This document shows positions 32,740 to 42,295 of a stretch of DNA of 64,000 nt, piece by piece. Below the pieces are notes generated by a model that saw nothing but the letters and a program-made list of their open reading frames with translations, searched no databases and was not told the origin of the DNA. Source of the stretch: an uncultured Alistipes sp. (GTDB lineage: Bacteria; Bacteroidota; Bacteroidia; Bacteroidales; Rikenellaceae). Location: the NCBI RefSeq assembly GCF_963931675.1, contig NZ_OZ007039.1:1-64000 (forward strand), written 5' to 3'. The position numbers and the translations under genes are program-made. Every line of letters begins with the position of its first letter. Positions within the stretch are counted from its first letter, which is position 1.

Positions 32740-34737
32740 TTAAGCAGCCTGGGATTCTGCTGTCTCGTTCGGGCCGAACTCCGGATCGGCCGGGATAATC
32801 AGCGGCTCGGTCGGCGAGGTCGGAATCTCCGTGTCCGGTATTGGTTCCGGCTCCTCGGGAAGTTCCTCGGGAGTTGCCCCTGTGCTCGATTCCCGGGATT
32901 CGGCAAGGGCCCGGGCCTCTTCCTGCGCCTTCAGGTCGTCGATTTGCTCCTGCAGCTTCGTCCGGCGTCTTTCGTAGGTTGCCAGGTACTTCTCCTGCAG
33001 AGTCCGGCTTTGAGCCTCGAAATTCAGATCGGCGAACCGGCACATCAGGCGCGTATCCACCTCCTCGTCCGTACAATTGTAATCCCGGGCCGTCGTGCGG
33101 AAGAAGTCGAGCAGGAAGATGCGGATCATTGCCGCCCGCTGTTCGGGTGTCAGTTGTCCGGCGGCCGCGAAACGCTCCTCCTCGGTAACGCGCCACTGAT
33201 TTTGAGGCTCGATGCCGCACTGCCGAAGTCGGTCGTCCGCCATGTGTCGGATCACGGCGTAGTAGAACATCTGGTGCTCCTCTTCGGTCAGCGGGTTGCC
33301 CGAGACCTTCGATTCGCGGAACAGCGTCTTCATGTCGGCGGTGATATGCTCGTAGCAAAGCTGCCGGTTTCGGTGGTCCTGCCGCAGCAGACTCTCCATC
33401 GGAGAGGCGGGGACCATCGTGACGTAAACCGTCCGTTCCCCTGCGGCATCCTCGACCGCGACCTCCCGCTCCTCCTCCGGGACATCCTCATAACGAATCT
33501 CCACATCAAACATGCCGATGACGGCATATTTGCGGACTCGTCCTTCCGTAACGTCGAATTCGAGTTGCCGGGTCTGCTCCGTAAACCGGGCCAACGCTGC
33601 TTCGTAGCGCTTCACGGCTTCCGCATAGTTTTCTTCCGACGAGTAGCACTCCGCCTGGGGAGCTTCGGGCATCTCGGGAGCCGTATCGTAGTAATCGAGG
33701 TAGTAATCCAACTCTTCGATCCGGTATCCCTCCTCTTCAAGATGCTCGATTACCGAATCGGGGGTATCCCCCACCGTGGCAAGGACCGTCCGCGGATCTG
33801 CCTTCAACAGTTGCAGGGCCTTCTGCACGAGGTATTCATCATTCTTGCGCATCATGCAACTCCGGTTCTGGCAGCCCGCGCAGCCCTCCGCACATTCATC
33901 CTTGAAGAGGATCTGGTTGGCCGTATTGTGGTGGCAGGTGTGGCATTCTGCCTTGTCGAAGCGGTAGGTGTCCAGGCGGGTCATGTAGCGGTCGTAGAGC
34001 CGCCGGGCAATCTCCTTGATCCGGGCATTCTTCCACGACAGGCGGCAGCCGTCCGAGAAATGCTCTTCGTAGACCTCCTGCTGAACCTCCGCATCGTATT
34101 TCGCAATCTCGGTGGCGACGCCAACCGAAATCTCCTCCCGGTCGAGCTGCTCGGCGAGGGCGTCGATCAGATCACAGAGTTTCAGTCGGGAGCGGATGTA
34201 GGCCTCGGATTTCCCGAACTTCCCGACCAGGCTCTCGATCGTATGACGGCCCGATTCCAGCGCCCGTTTGTAGGCCGCAGCCTCCTCGCGGGGTGTAACA
34301 TCCTCGCGCTGAAGGTTCTCCGTAATGGCAGCATCCTCGGCTTCGGCATCCGACAACTCCCTAACAAGGGCCGGAATGAATTTCAGCCCCGCCATCGCTG
34401 CTGCCCAATAGCGTCGTTCGCCGTAGACAATTTCGAAACCTTCATCTTTGGGCCGGACGCAGATCGGTTGCAAAACCCCGACCTGGCGGATGCTGTCGGC
34501 GAGCTCTTGCAAGGTCTCCGAGCGGAAATCCTTGCGGGGATTGTAGGTGCTGCTGACAATCTTGTTCAAATCCAGTAACTGGACGGCCGGAGCGGATTGC
34601 TGTTCCGCGGTCCCGGAATTGGAGGCAGCCTGCGGCAATTCCTGCACGTCGGGATTCGGATTCAAAGTGGCGGCTTTCAATACTTTGACCCGGCTCTTCT
34701 TCGTTTTTGGTTCTTCCTTTGGAAGTCTGCATAACAT
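32740..34737 (-). CDS. ParB/Spo0J-like protein of the conjugative element
   Basis: Encodes about 665 residues starting MLCRLPKEEPKTKK. A ParB N-terminal domain (LDLNKIVSSTYNPRKDF … IVYGERRYWAAAM) has the GERRxxA box of the CTP-binding fold. It is followed by the helix-turn-helix (SLVGKFGKSEAYIRSRLKL). The long C-terminal half has paired Cys motifs (CHTCHHNTANQ, CAEGCAGCQNRSC), a probable zinc site, and an acidic Pro/Glu-rich tail. This is far longer than chromosomal ParB (about 300 residues) but normal for conjugative-element versions. A partition or regulation role is inferred. Confidence 0.87.
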   Translation of the reverse strand: MLCRLPKEEPKTKKSRVKVLKAATLNPNPDVQELPQAASNSGTAEQQSAPAVQLLDLNKIVSSTYNPRKDFRSETLQELADSIRQVGVLQPICVRPKDEGFEIVYGERRYWAAAMAGLKFIPALVRELSDAEAEDAAITENLQREDVTPREEAAAYKRALESGRHTIESLVGKFGKSEAYIRSRLKLCDLIDALAEQLDREEISVGVATEIAKYDAEVQQEVYEEHFSDGCRLSWKNARIKEIARRLYDRYMTRLDTYRFDKAECHTCHHNTANQILFKDECAEGCAGCQNRSCMMRKNDEYLVQKALQLLKADPRTVLATVGDTPDSVIEHLEEEGYRIEELDYYLDYYDTAPEMPEAPQAECYSSEENYAEAVKRYEAALARFTEQTRQLEFDVTEGRVRKYAVIGMFDVEIRYEDVPEEEREVAVEDAAGERTVYVTMVPASPMESLLRQDHRNRQLCYEHITADMKTLFRESKVSGNPLTEEEHQMFYYAVIRHMADDRLRQCGIEPQNQWRVTEEERFAAAGQLTPEQRAAMIRIFLLDFFRTTARDYNCTDEEVDTRLMCRFADLNFEAQSRTLQEKYLATYERRRTKLQEQIDDLKAQEEARALAESRESSTGATPEELPEEPEPIPDTEIPTSPTEPLIIPADPEFGPNETAESQAA

Positions 34738-34840
34738 CAAACAGTTTTTACCGTGTGTCTCACGTTTTAGGACCATACAATCTCAGAAGACTGCATAGTC
34801 AATGAATAATTATGTTATGAGGACTTATTCCCGACGCGGT

Positions 34841-34982
34841 CGGTTGCCTCGGGAAGAGACACAGTCATGCGGCGACGTCGGAGCGGCGAAAAATACCGCA
34901 GCCTCGGCGAGGATGATTTTTCGTCCGAGGACGGCGAGCCGCCCACGGCCTTCCGCATGACTATCTTCCCCGACGGCAACCG
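34841..34982. other. Long imperfect hairpin upstream of the ParB gene
   Basis: CGGTTGCCTCGGGAAGAGAC (start of the left arm, 34841-34872) pairs with 34953-34982. Its best part is AGTCATGCGG with CCGCATGACT, then GTTGCC with GGCAAC, enclosing about 80 GC-rich nt that can fold further (CCTCGGCGAGG). It may be a structured RNA, a leader, or the ParB binding region. Because it also lies within a possible small gene, part of the pairing may be coincidental. Confidence 0.4.
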
Positions 34983-35046
34983 GGAAGAAAATAACCCACC
35001 TATGACATTTTATTTTGAGCTGGAACCATTTCCCCTATTAAAATAA
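34867..35046 (+). CDS. Possible 59-residue small protein
   Basis: This is an open frame from an ATG at 34867 to the TAA at 35044-35046. It encodes a basic start (MRRRRSGEKYRSLGEDDFSS), an acidic middle and the segment AFRMTIFPDGNREENNPPMT. GC is high at the start and drops sharply at the end. It overlaps the hairpin. Codon use is compatible with a real gene of the element, but no homologue is recognised and it may be chance. Confidence 0.3.
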   Translation: MRRRRSGEKYRSLGEDDFSSEDGEPPTAFRMTIFPDGNREENNPPMTFYFELEPFPLLK

Positions 35047-35242
35047 TTTATTATACATAATACGATAAAGTTTTAATGCATGTTTGCTACATTTGTATAG
35101 AAAATTCCGCCTCCGTGAGCCCTTAATTAGTAAACATAACAAATAAAATGTAAAATACCCGACATCTTAATCTGATTATTAGCCATTTTAAATAATAAAG
35201 ATGTCTAAAATTTAAGACTAAACTTACTTAAATGACAATACC
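35047..35242. other. AT-rich promoter region of the KAP NTPase gene
   Basis: This stretch is very AT-rich and marks a sharp GC drop that continues through the next gene. No gene is seen. The promoter of the NTPase gene must lie here, but no single element stands out. Confidence 0.4.
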
Positions 35243-38200
35243 ATGTATCCTAAATTTATACAAGACAAGCCTCAAGGCGTAGATAAATTTGATGGAGCTT
35301 CACAAGAAGCTTTATCAAAAGCAATAGCTAAGCATATTAAAGACAACGATTCTTTACCAAAAGATGATTGTTTACCTAGAATAATCGGCATAGAAGGTGT
35401 TTGGGGCGCTGGTAAATCAAATGTTGTAAAACTTATCGAAAAACATTTACAGGAGGATAATTCCGACTACTTCTTTTTCGAATACGATGCATGGGGTAAT
35501 CAAGAAGATTTGCAACGCAGGTCATTATTAGAGCAACTTACTGATAAATTGGTTAACGACAAGATACTTATCGGCCATACTACAATCTCAACGAAAGAAG
35601 GAGGCACAAGATCCGTTACTTGGCCCCAAAAATTAAAACTGCTTTTAGCTCGAAAGACAGAATCTACAACTTTATCATATCCGCGTTTAAGCAATGGGGT
35701 AATTGCAGGTACTATTACAACCATACTCACCAGCATAGCCTCTCTTGCAGGTGCTTTGCTGGCAGATAAGTGTGGTTGGGCATTATCCATTATTATAGCA
35801 TTAATACCCATAACAATTACTTTTATTGTATGGGGTATAGCAGCTTTGAATAATCCTAATTATAGGAATCTCAGCTACATACTTGCTGTATATAATGATA
35901 AAGAAAAAAAAGAGACAGAATACCAAGTCATTAGTGAAGAAGAACCATCAGTTGTTGAATTCAAGAAATGGATGCAAGATGTTTCAGACAATTTAAATCC
36001 TGAAAAATGCAGAAAACTTGTCATTATTTTTGACAATATGGATAGACTGCCTGCAGAAAAAGTAAAACAATTATGGTCCTCCATTCACACTTTCTTTGCG
36101 GAAACTGGGTTTGAAAACATTTGGGTAATAATACCATATGATATTACACATCTTTCATGTGCTTTTGGTGATGATGCAACTAAAGCACTTGAGTTAGTCC
36201 AATATTTTGTCAACAAAACCTTCCCTGTTACTTTTACTGTCCCCAAACCTGTAATAACTGATTACAAAGGAATTTTCAGAAAACTATTCGAAGAAGCATT
36301 TGGTAATACTCAGAATAAGGATGAAAATATAATTAATCGGTTATACAGATTACAACACAATGAGGCAAACATCCGAGATATAATAATCTTTATCAATCGA
36401 CTTGTATCTCTCTATAAAGTCAGACATGACGATGTAAGCATTGTAAGCATGGCTATATATCAACTATATAAAGATGCTATACACAAAGAAAATAATGAAA
36501 TAAAACAAATATTAAGTGGAGAGTATTTAGGTTTAGCATCAAACATTATACCAAATGATGAGAAGCTTAAAGCTGAGATCTCGGCTCTAGCCTATGGCGT
36601 CGACATAGCAAATGCAAAACAAATTCCATTAACTGGATATATAAACAATTGCATAGATAAGTTGGAAGGATATAATATCAATGAATATGCAGAAACTGAT
36701 GAAAACTTTGATGCTATATTAACAGAGGTTTATGCCAATACTGATACTGCAAAACTAACAGCCATGATTGAAGTTCTGAATGGTCTAGTTAAAAATAATA
36801 CAACTATTAACGAAATATGGGAGAACCTAGCTTCCTTACAGAAGAAGCTGCCAGTATCTACACTGGAATTTACGAATGTTTACAAAATCCTCTTAATACA
36901 TGTAAGTGACAACACGAAGAAAGAAATAGTTGATAAACTTTGCTATTCTTGGAGAGTTTCTAAAGAATTCTCTGGGTCAAAATATGTGCACTGTATTAAT
37001 CAACTCAAAGCAATAGATGGCATTGCTAAGTATGTTAAATTATCATCAAAAGAAGTATCCGCCGAAGTTTTCATTGACGCAGTAAAAGAGGCCAAAGAAA
37101 CGTATCGAGATTATAACCTGCAAATTAAACCTGATTTATTAGACAAATATCTATCAGAGATTAAGACTAATGAATTTAAATACTTTGAGGTTGTAAATAT
37201 TTTAAGCGAATCTTCATTTTGTGATTTTAGCTTACTTAAAGAAACAATAAAGTCTGCCATTATAAATGAATTAATTGATGTGAATAATGCAGGACAGATT
37301 TTCAACACTTATCGTTGTTTGTTTAACTCCAATCCCCCTCTTGAGAAATTACCTTCACTTAGTTTTATAAATACACTACGCACCAATCTTGAAAATGCAA
37401 ATAAAACAACACTCAATGATGGTTACATTGATGCTGTATCTATTTGTTTAGCACAAAATGGAGGTATCGCAGTAAAAGAAGACCCAATGATTTCCGCCAT
37501 CGCTGAGAATATTGTATATTACATAGACAATAGTGACCTAATATACAACAATATTTCGTGGAACAACAACACCTTAAATAAGGTGGTATCGTATATGATC
37601 AAACATCATATAGGAGATTCCTTAGATATATTTAAATTAATGCCTAAATATACTGATCTCAAATCTCGATACAAAGTATCAGATGAAGAACTTATTGGAT
37701 TCTTTAATGATTGGAATTTTGAGGATGAAATACACAATAAAATCACCAATTTGTCCCAATTAACAAACTTTATTCCAGATGCCAATTTTTACAAGATAAC
37801 AGCATCTATTAATAATAACTTAACCAAGTTGATTAACCAAACTACTATAAAGATTCTTATCCTTTCTAAAACGGAGTCTAATTTAATTGATACAATCGGG
37901 AATTATTCAGGAGATTACTGTCACTGTATTATTAATGCCCTCATTGAGAATGATTGTATGAAGCCTATACCTAATATTATTAACAATTTTGGGGGATTAG
38001 TGTGTGAACGGATAGCAAATGGCAATATTTCCGTAAATGATTATACAGCCAAAATTATAAGCAATATTGATGGATCCAAATTAACTCACAAGTTTTCTGA
38101 GATTCGTGATGTCTATTGTAATGGTAAAATAAAAATGGATATAAGCAGATTTAAAATTCTCGAACCCAATCTTAGAAAATACGGTAGGCTTAATGATAGA

Positions 38201-38308
38201 GTAGCAGATGTCATTGATAAAATAATAAAACCTATCATCCAGGATGAAAAAGCAAAAGATATAATTATGCAAAACGCGGATTTTTATAAAAAACTCCTAA
38301 GTACATGA
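35243..38308 (+). pseudogene. KAP-family P-loop NTPase, 3' end cut off by an IS4 element
   Basis: The remaining frame has 1021 residues. Walker A is GVWGAGKSN at about 52-60, and Walker B is KLVIIFDNMDRLPAEKV at about 260. Two membrane helices lie between them (about 153-170 and 178-200, GALLADKCGWALSIIIALIP), as is typical of KAP NTPases. The C-terminal 600 residues are helical and repeat-like, with no known domain. GC is far lower than in neighbouring genes, a sign of separate acquisition. The frame ends at a TGA inside the IS end; 33 more residues lie past the IS at 39514-39615. Loss of about 3% may or may not inactivate it. A defence role is possible. Confidence 0.8.
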
Positions 38309-39400
38309 CAAAAATTTGAATACATCAAATTTCGGGACATAAATTGGTCGAAAAAGCACGTTGGAGATTTCCTCCAAGCCGTACTTTACTAAAGATTTGG
38401 CTTTACGTCCATGTTTCAATGTCTTTATAGGCTTTACGTTTTCATCTTTATGTTCCCCAACGAGATACGCCCATACAAGAGCAATACAAACCATTGCCAG
38501 AAGTCTTGCAATCCGCTCTGTGTCGCGCAAATGCGTGTCTTCGATATTGAATCCGGAGGATTTCATAGCCCGGAATGCGGTCTCGATCTCCCATCGCCTT
38601 TTATAAGTGTCGACACCCTTTTCCGGGCGTTTGAAGCAGATGAGGATCTGAAGTTCAGGCACACCGTCGGAGTTCTTGATTCGGCTTCCGGCAAGATAAA
38701 CGTACTCACCTTTGTGCAGGAAAAGCTTGTAATAAAATCTTTCCTGCCCCACTTTCAGGGAATTGAAGAGCCACCATGCACGGATTCTTTCCCCTGTGGA
38801 AGGCTTGACAAGCCAGAAATTCTGCCGGATCCGGATATAATATCGTATATGATTGCGGTTGAGCCAACCGATCCAATCCTTGCCGACAAACTCCCGGTCG
38901 GCAACAAGAGAGTCGATGCATTCGGAGCCGAACAGCCGGACAAATCGTTCAACGATTGCCTTGCGTTCCTTCCAATTGGAGTTCCCTTTCTTAGGCAGAA
39001 GGCTGAACATCAATGGGAATGCAATCCCCTTGTATGCCACGCCGAGCATGAGGATGTTGATGTTGAAATCACCGAACTTCCAGTTTGTACGGTCCATGCT
39101 CAGCACCAGCCCTGTCTTGACGGGAAGCAGAGAGTATATCATCTGCGCCACAAGGTCAAAGTTGAGGGCGTACTTGGCTATGAATCTTTGAATGCGGCGA
39201 AGGTTGGAGTCCCTTTCAACAGAGGTTGGCATTGCCGCCGCGAGTTTATGGAGGCTTACGGTCTGTACTACACACAGGGCATGGAGCATGAAAGCCATAA
39301 ACTTTATGCGGGCCAGATTCATCGATTTCCCAAAATGTTCTTGCATCATCGGAAGGATTTGGTTAACTTTGCCCAAGTCCTTAAAGTCAGTTGTCTTCAT
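38297..39400 (-). CDS. IS4-family transposase
   Basis: Encodes 367 residues with the DDE core: SMDRTNWKFG, DSLVADREFVGKDW and YKRRWEIETAFRAMKSSGFN (the Y-(2)-R-(3)-E-(6)-K signature of IS4). The last two residues and the stop codon (TAG) come from the target gene, because the frame runs out of the element end into the NTPase sequence. Thus in other sites the protein would have a different tail. No internal damage is seen. Confidence 0.92.
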   Translation of the reverse strand: MKTTDFKDLGKVNQILPMMQEHFGKSMNLARIKFMAFMLHALCVVQTVSLHKLAAAMPTSVERDSNLRRIQRFIAKYALNFDLVAQMIYSLLPVKTGLVLSMDRTNWKFGDFNINILMLGVAYKGIAFPLMFSLLPKKGNSNWKERKAIVERFVRLFGSECIDSLVADREFVGKDWIGWLNRNHIRYYIRIRQNFWLVKPSTGERIRAWWLFNSLKVGQERFYYKLFLHKGEYVYLAGSRIKNSDGVPELQILICFKRPEKGVDTYKRRWEIETAFRAMKSSGFNIEDTHLRDTERIARLLAMVCIALVWAYLVGEHKDENVKPIKTLKHGRKAKSLVKYGLEEISNVLFRPIYVPKFDVFKFLSCT

Positions 39401-39509
39401 ACGAAAAAGCGGGCAAACTTTTCTTTAAAGATACTGATTCTTAGGGACTTTTGCAAATATAAACAACTAATAATTAGGCATATAACAACATAATTTATAT
39501 TTTGTCATC
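38305..39509. mobile_element. IS4-family insertion sequence in the KAP NTPase gene
   Basis: The ends are short inverted repeats starting ATGACAAAA (38305 onward, and the complement ending at about 39508). TAC on both sides (38302-38304 and 39510-39512) would be a 3-bp duplication. Removing one TAC and the element restores the NTPase frame exactly (CTC CTA AGT ACT AAA). The duplication is shorter than usual for IS4, so it may be partly chance, but the frame repair supports these borders. Confidence 0.78.
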
Positions 39510-39513
39510 TACT

Positions 39514-39615
39514 AAAAAAAAACTCATAAATTCGACTGATAATATTGATGATTTCAAAATTCAGTTAAGAAAATCATGGTCTAAAGAAGATGTGGCAAAA
39601 ATATTAGGGGACTAA
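39514..39615 (+). pseudogene. Detached 3' end of the KAP NTPase gene
   Basis: It encodes KKKLINSTDNIDDFKIQLRK and continues to …KILGD and a TAA. It has the same low GC as the NTPase gene, is in phase with it across the IS4 borders, and is followed by a strong terminator. It has no start of its own. Confidence 0.8.
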
Positions 39616-39647
39616 ATTAATATGAATCCACATCAATGTTTAACTAA

Positions 39648-39686
39648 AATGAATTCGATGACAAGCTATTTGTCATCGAATTCATT
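39648..39686 (+). terminator. Terminator of the KAP NTPase gene
   Basis: A perfect 17-bp stem, AATGAATTCGATGACAA (39648-39664) with its complement (39670-39686), has a 5-nt loop and a T-rich tail (GTTTCTATT). It lies 33 nt after the original NTPase stop. Confidence 0.85.
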
Positions 39687-39801
39687 GTTTCTATTACTAG
39701 TAATACTGTTACAAAAAGCGTGTCTGGTAGTGTTTCAAAAAGTGTGTCTGAGAAGGAGCCTTCAGATTCTTCAGATATGCAAATATAACAATTCTTGTTT
39801 T

Positions 39802-39831
39802 TAGATCCACACGCCGCGGCGTGTGGATCTA
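39802..39831. terminator. Perfect 30-bp palindrome inside the IS256 left end
   Basis: TAGATCCACACGCCG joins its exact complement with no loop bases beyond the fold, followed by AATTTTTG on the + strand and preceded by CTTGTTTTT. It lies 19 nt past the transposase stop, so it probably ends transcription from both sides. Confidence 0.65.
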
Positions 39832-39849
39832 ATTTTTGTGTTATAGTCT

Positions 39850-41013
39850 TCACTCGGGGAATAATTCCCGGTCCAAGTCGATCCGCGGCACCGGTCTCAG
39901 GTAGGATTTCTTATCCATGGCCGTTTTACCCATCAGCAGCAGTACCGACTCCTCGCTGGGCATGGCTCCCCGCATGCGTGTAACCCGTCGAAAATCTTTC
40001 TGCAGACGCTCGATCCAGTTCGTCGTGTAGATCATCGACTGAATCCTTGCCTCGTAATTCAGATAGGTGAAGTAGGCTTTGTAGGTCGGATCCTCCGCCC
40101 GTCGTCGAAAACTGCGATAATCCTGACCCCATTTCTCACAGAGCGCCTGCCATTGTTCCCAAGCTCTCTCCACCGTATAGCTGCGGTCTCCCGTACGGAA
40201 GACCTGCCGCAGATCCTCGGCCAGCTCTCCCTTGTCGCCGTTGCGCACGCAGCTCAGCAGATTGCGTTTCAGATGCGTCGTGCAGCGTTGCAGCGGCGTC
40301 CCGGGAAAGACCGCACTGATGACATCCTCCAGACCCTTCAGCCCGTCGGCACACACCAGGCCGATCTTCCGAACGCCTCGTTCCTGCAGCTCTGTGAGCA
40401 TCTCGCCCCAGCCCAGGGCACTCTCCGTGGGTTTGTTGAAGATCCCCAGCACTTCACGCCGTTTGTCTTCACGCACGGCAAGCACTACATAGAAAGCTTC
40501 GGTCTCCACGCTCCGCTTGCGGTGGATCTTCATGTGTACGCAATCGATGAAGACGATCGGGTAATACGTCTCCAAAGAGCGCGTGAGCCATTGCGAGACA
40601 TCTTCTCGGAGGTAGTCCAGCATTCGCGAAATGCTCGCCTTGCTGTAGTGCTCGCCATAGATATCCTGGAATACCTCGCCGACCTGTTCCTGCGTAAGAC
40701 CTTTCGTGTAAAGTGTTCCGGCAAGGCGTTCGCATTCATCTTCCTGATGGCGCAGGATCGCCAGAATCCGGGGATGAAAGTTCCCGTAGCGATCTCGGGG
40801 TATCCGGAACGTCAGCGTACGGCCATGACCGTAACTATGTCCCGGACGGAAGCCGTTGCATTTATTCCCCGATGCGGAGTTTTCCCGGAGATATTCCCGG
40901 CGCTCCGAGACCATCATACTCTCCAACAAGATCTCCAACAGATCTTGAAGGCCATTTTCCCGCTCCGAATGTTTGCATATTAATTCGGAAAGTTGTTCCT
41001 TTGTCAATACCAT
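39850..41013 (-). CDS. IS256-family transposase
   Basis: Encodes 387 residues, close to the family's usual 390-400. The core has VFIDCVHMKIHRKRSVE (first Asp), GLVCADGLKGLEDVI (second Asp), PLQRCTTHLKRNLLSCV with the family C-x-x-H, and TTNWIERLQKDFRRVTRMRG with the Glu. It is intact and probably active. It is GC-rich, closer to the tra genes than to the NTPase gene beside it. Confidence 0.94.
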   Translation of the reverse strand: MVLTKEQLSELICKHSERENGLQDLLEILLESMMVSERREYLRENSASGNKCNGFRPGHSYGHGRTLTFRIPRDRYGNFHPRILAILRHQEDECERLAGTLYTKGLTQEQVGEVFQDIYGEHYSKASISRMLDYLREDVSQWLTRSLETYYPIVFIDCVHMKIHRKRSVETEAFYVVLAVREDKRREVLGIFNKPTESALGWGEMLTELQERGVRKIGLVCADGLKGLEDVISAVFPGTPLQRCTTHLKRNLLSCVRNGDKGELAEDLRQVFRTGDRSYTVERAWEQWQALCEKWGQDYRSFRRRAEDPTYKAYFTYLNYEARIQSMIYTTNWIERLQKDFRRVTRMRGAMPSEESVLLLMGKTAMDKKSYLRPVPRIDLDRELFPE

Positions 41014-41172
41014 AAGTCTACTCCTTTTTTAGTTTTTGTTGGTTCGTCACTACAAATCTAAAAAATCTGTAGACTTTTTTATTTATTCCCCAGACACACT
41101 ATTTGGAACAGTATCGCGTGTCTGGAAGGAGTAGGGCAGGATTAATAAACATCACAAGAGGAGGGACAGAAT

Positions 41173-41463
41173 CTACTGATGGTGCCACTTTCCATAGACA
41201 TAAATATTCCGCTCAAGATAGAGCGTGTGCAGGTCATATGAGATAACCCACAGACATAACGAGCGGTCACCTCGAAGGCTGAACGTCAAATCACGGAAAG
41301 CCGCTTTCGGGAAGCGGACGTTCTGCGTGTAGAATCGCCCCTTATAACCCGCAGGCGTCGCTTCACACAAGTAGACGCTAAAAGTACTGAATAAGCAGCG
41401 GAGAATCCTCCGCCGGTTCTCAGGATATAGGCTCTCAACATAAAAGCGATGGTAGTAAATCAT
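41173..41463 (-). CDS. Hypothetical small protein of the conjugative element
   Basis: Encodes 96 residues, rich in Tyr, Arg and Phe (MIYYHRFYVESLYPENRRRI). The C-terminal part looks like a beta-sheet (YDLHTLYLERNIYVYGKW). I do not recognise the family. It starts 13 nt after the stop of the next upstream gene on the same strand, so the two are cotranscribed. The IS256 element lies 50 bp downstream. Confidence 0.5.
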   Translation of the reverse strand: MIYYHRFYVESLYPENRRRILRCLFSTFSVYLCEATPAGYKGRFYTQNVRFPKAAFRDLTFSLRGDRSLCLWVISYDLHTLYLERNIYVYGKWHHQ

Positions 41464-41475
41464 CTCCTGCTGCTA

Positions 41476-41748
41476 TCAATGTAAACGATACCTCCGGGCA
41501 AAATAGGCAACAACTCCCGGAATGTGTTTTTTGTAATAGGGCTGATTCTCCCGGCACCAGACGGCAAGTTCCTGCTTTGAGGTAAAGGGTCGGCGCCAGC
41601 TGCATCCCGACATAATACGATCCAACTCGGGAGCCAAACGTTCAACAAAATCGCCAACGGTCCAGCCTTCCCAAATGTGTTTCTGAAGGTCAATCATACC
41701 AAATTCATTTTGAGGTTTGACATACGGTTTTGGAACCGGCCTGTCCAA
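41476..41748 (-). CDS. Conserved small protein of Bacteroidales mobile elements
   Basis: Encodes 90 residues if it starts at MDRPVPKPY, or 74 from MIDLQKH. The core, DLQKHIWEGWTVGDFVERLA then DRIMSGCSWRRPFTSKQELA and CRENQPYYKKHIP, is a pattern I know from short unnamed proteins of Bacteroides elements. It is helical, with no catalytic motif. It is read with the 96-residue gene downstream. The function is unknown. Confidence 0.6.
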   Translation of the reverse strand: MDRPVPKPYVKPQNEFGMIDLQKHIWEGWTVGDFVERLAPELDRIMSGCSWRRPFTSKQELAVWCRENQPYYKKHIPGVVAYFARRYRLH

Positions 41749-41920
41749 AAAAAGGAAGGGCCGGCCACGGGCAGATATTCAGCGGCGGGACAAACCGGAA
41801 GTCCTTTTCGGACGATACAACCCGAACGGGTGGAGATCGTGCGAAAAGGGCTTCAAGGTGCAGGCGTGCTGCTATCTTGGCCCGAGGCCGGCACTTGTGT
41901 ATTCTTCTTCAGTTTCTCCG

Positions 41921-42283
41921 TCATCCGTTATGCTCGTTCCCACCAATCACAATCCTGGGTATACGTCGCAGTGCATTTTGCAGGTTGCGCTGGTTGATCC
42001 GATAAACGAGCATCAGCAGATCATAGGCATTGTAAAGGAACTGTCTTCGATAGATTGTGGGGCGGATCAGCCGTTTTTGACGGTAACGGGTCAGCGTCTC
42101 GGGATGAATACCGAGGACTTCGCAGGCTGCATCGGCCGTCAGGAAGAGCGGCTCGTCGCTTTGACTGCACAGGTATTCAAACAGCAGCAAACTTTTGCTC
42201 AAAAGAAAATTCGTCTTGATGAGACGTTCGAGCTGTTCGGAGGGTACAAGCCGATAGATGCGGGGATTTTGTTTGGTTTCCAT
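41921..42283 (-). CDS. Helix-turn-helix DNA-binding protein
   Basis: Encodes about 120 residues from METKQNPRIYRL. The central part (LFLTADAACEVLGIHPETLTRYRQKRLIRPTIYRRQFLYNA) is an excisionase/MerR-type winged helix-turn-helix. An N-terminal helical stretch may dimerise. It lies 12 nt behind a second DNA-binding gene on the same strand. Such pairs sit at the ends of Bacteroides conjugative elements and control excision or transfer; that is inferred. Confidence 0.7.
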   Translation of the reverse strand: METKQNPRIYRLVPSEQLERLIKTNFLLSKSLLLFEYLCSQSDEPLFLTADAACEVLGIHPETLTRYRQKRLIRPTIYRRQFLYNAYDLLMLVYRINQRNLQNALRRIPRIVIGGNEHNG

Positions 42284-42295
42284 GGGTAACAAGAT

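Larger units (their letters stand above)
39728..41115. mobile_element. IS256-family insertion sequence
   Basis: The ends are imperfect inverted repeats of about 25 bp: left TGTTTCAAAAAGTGTGTCTG (from 39731) against right, read inward, TGTTCCAAATAGTGTGTCTG (to about 41112). GCGTGTCTGG flanks both sides (39718-39727 and 41116-41125), a possible target duplication, though it also resembles the element end itself. A terminator-like hairpin lies inside the right end (41050-41085). Confidence 0.82.
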
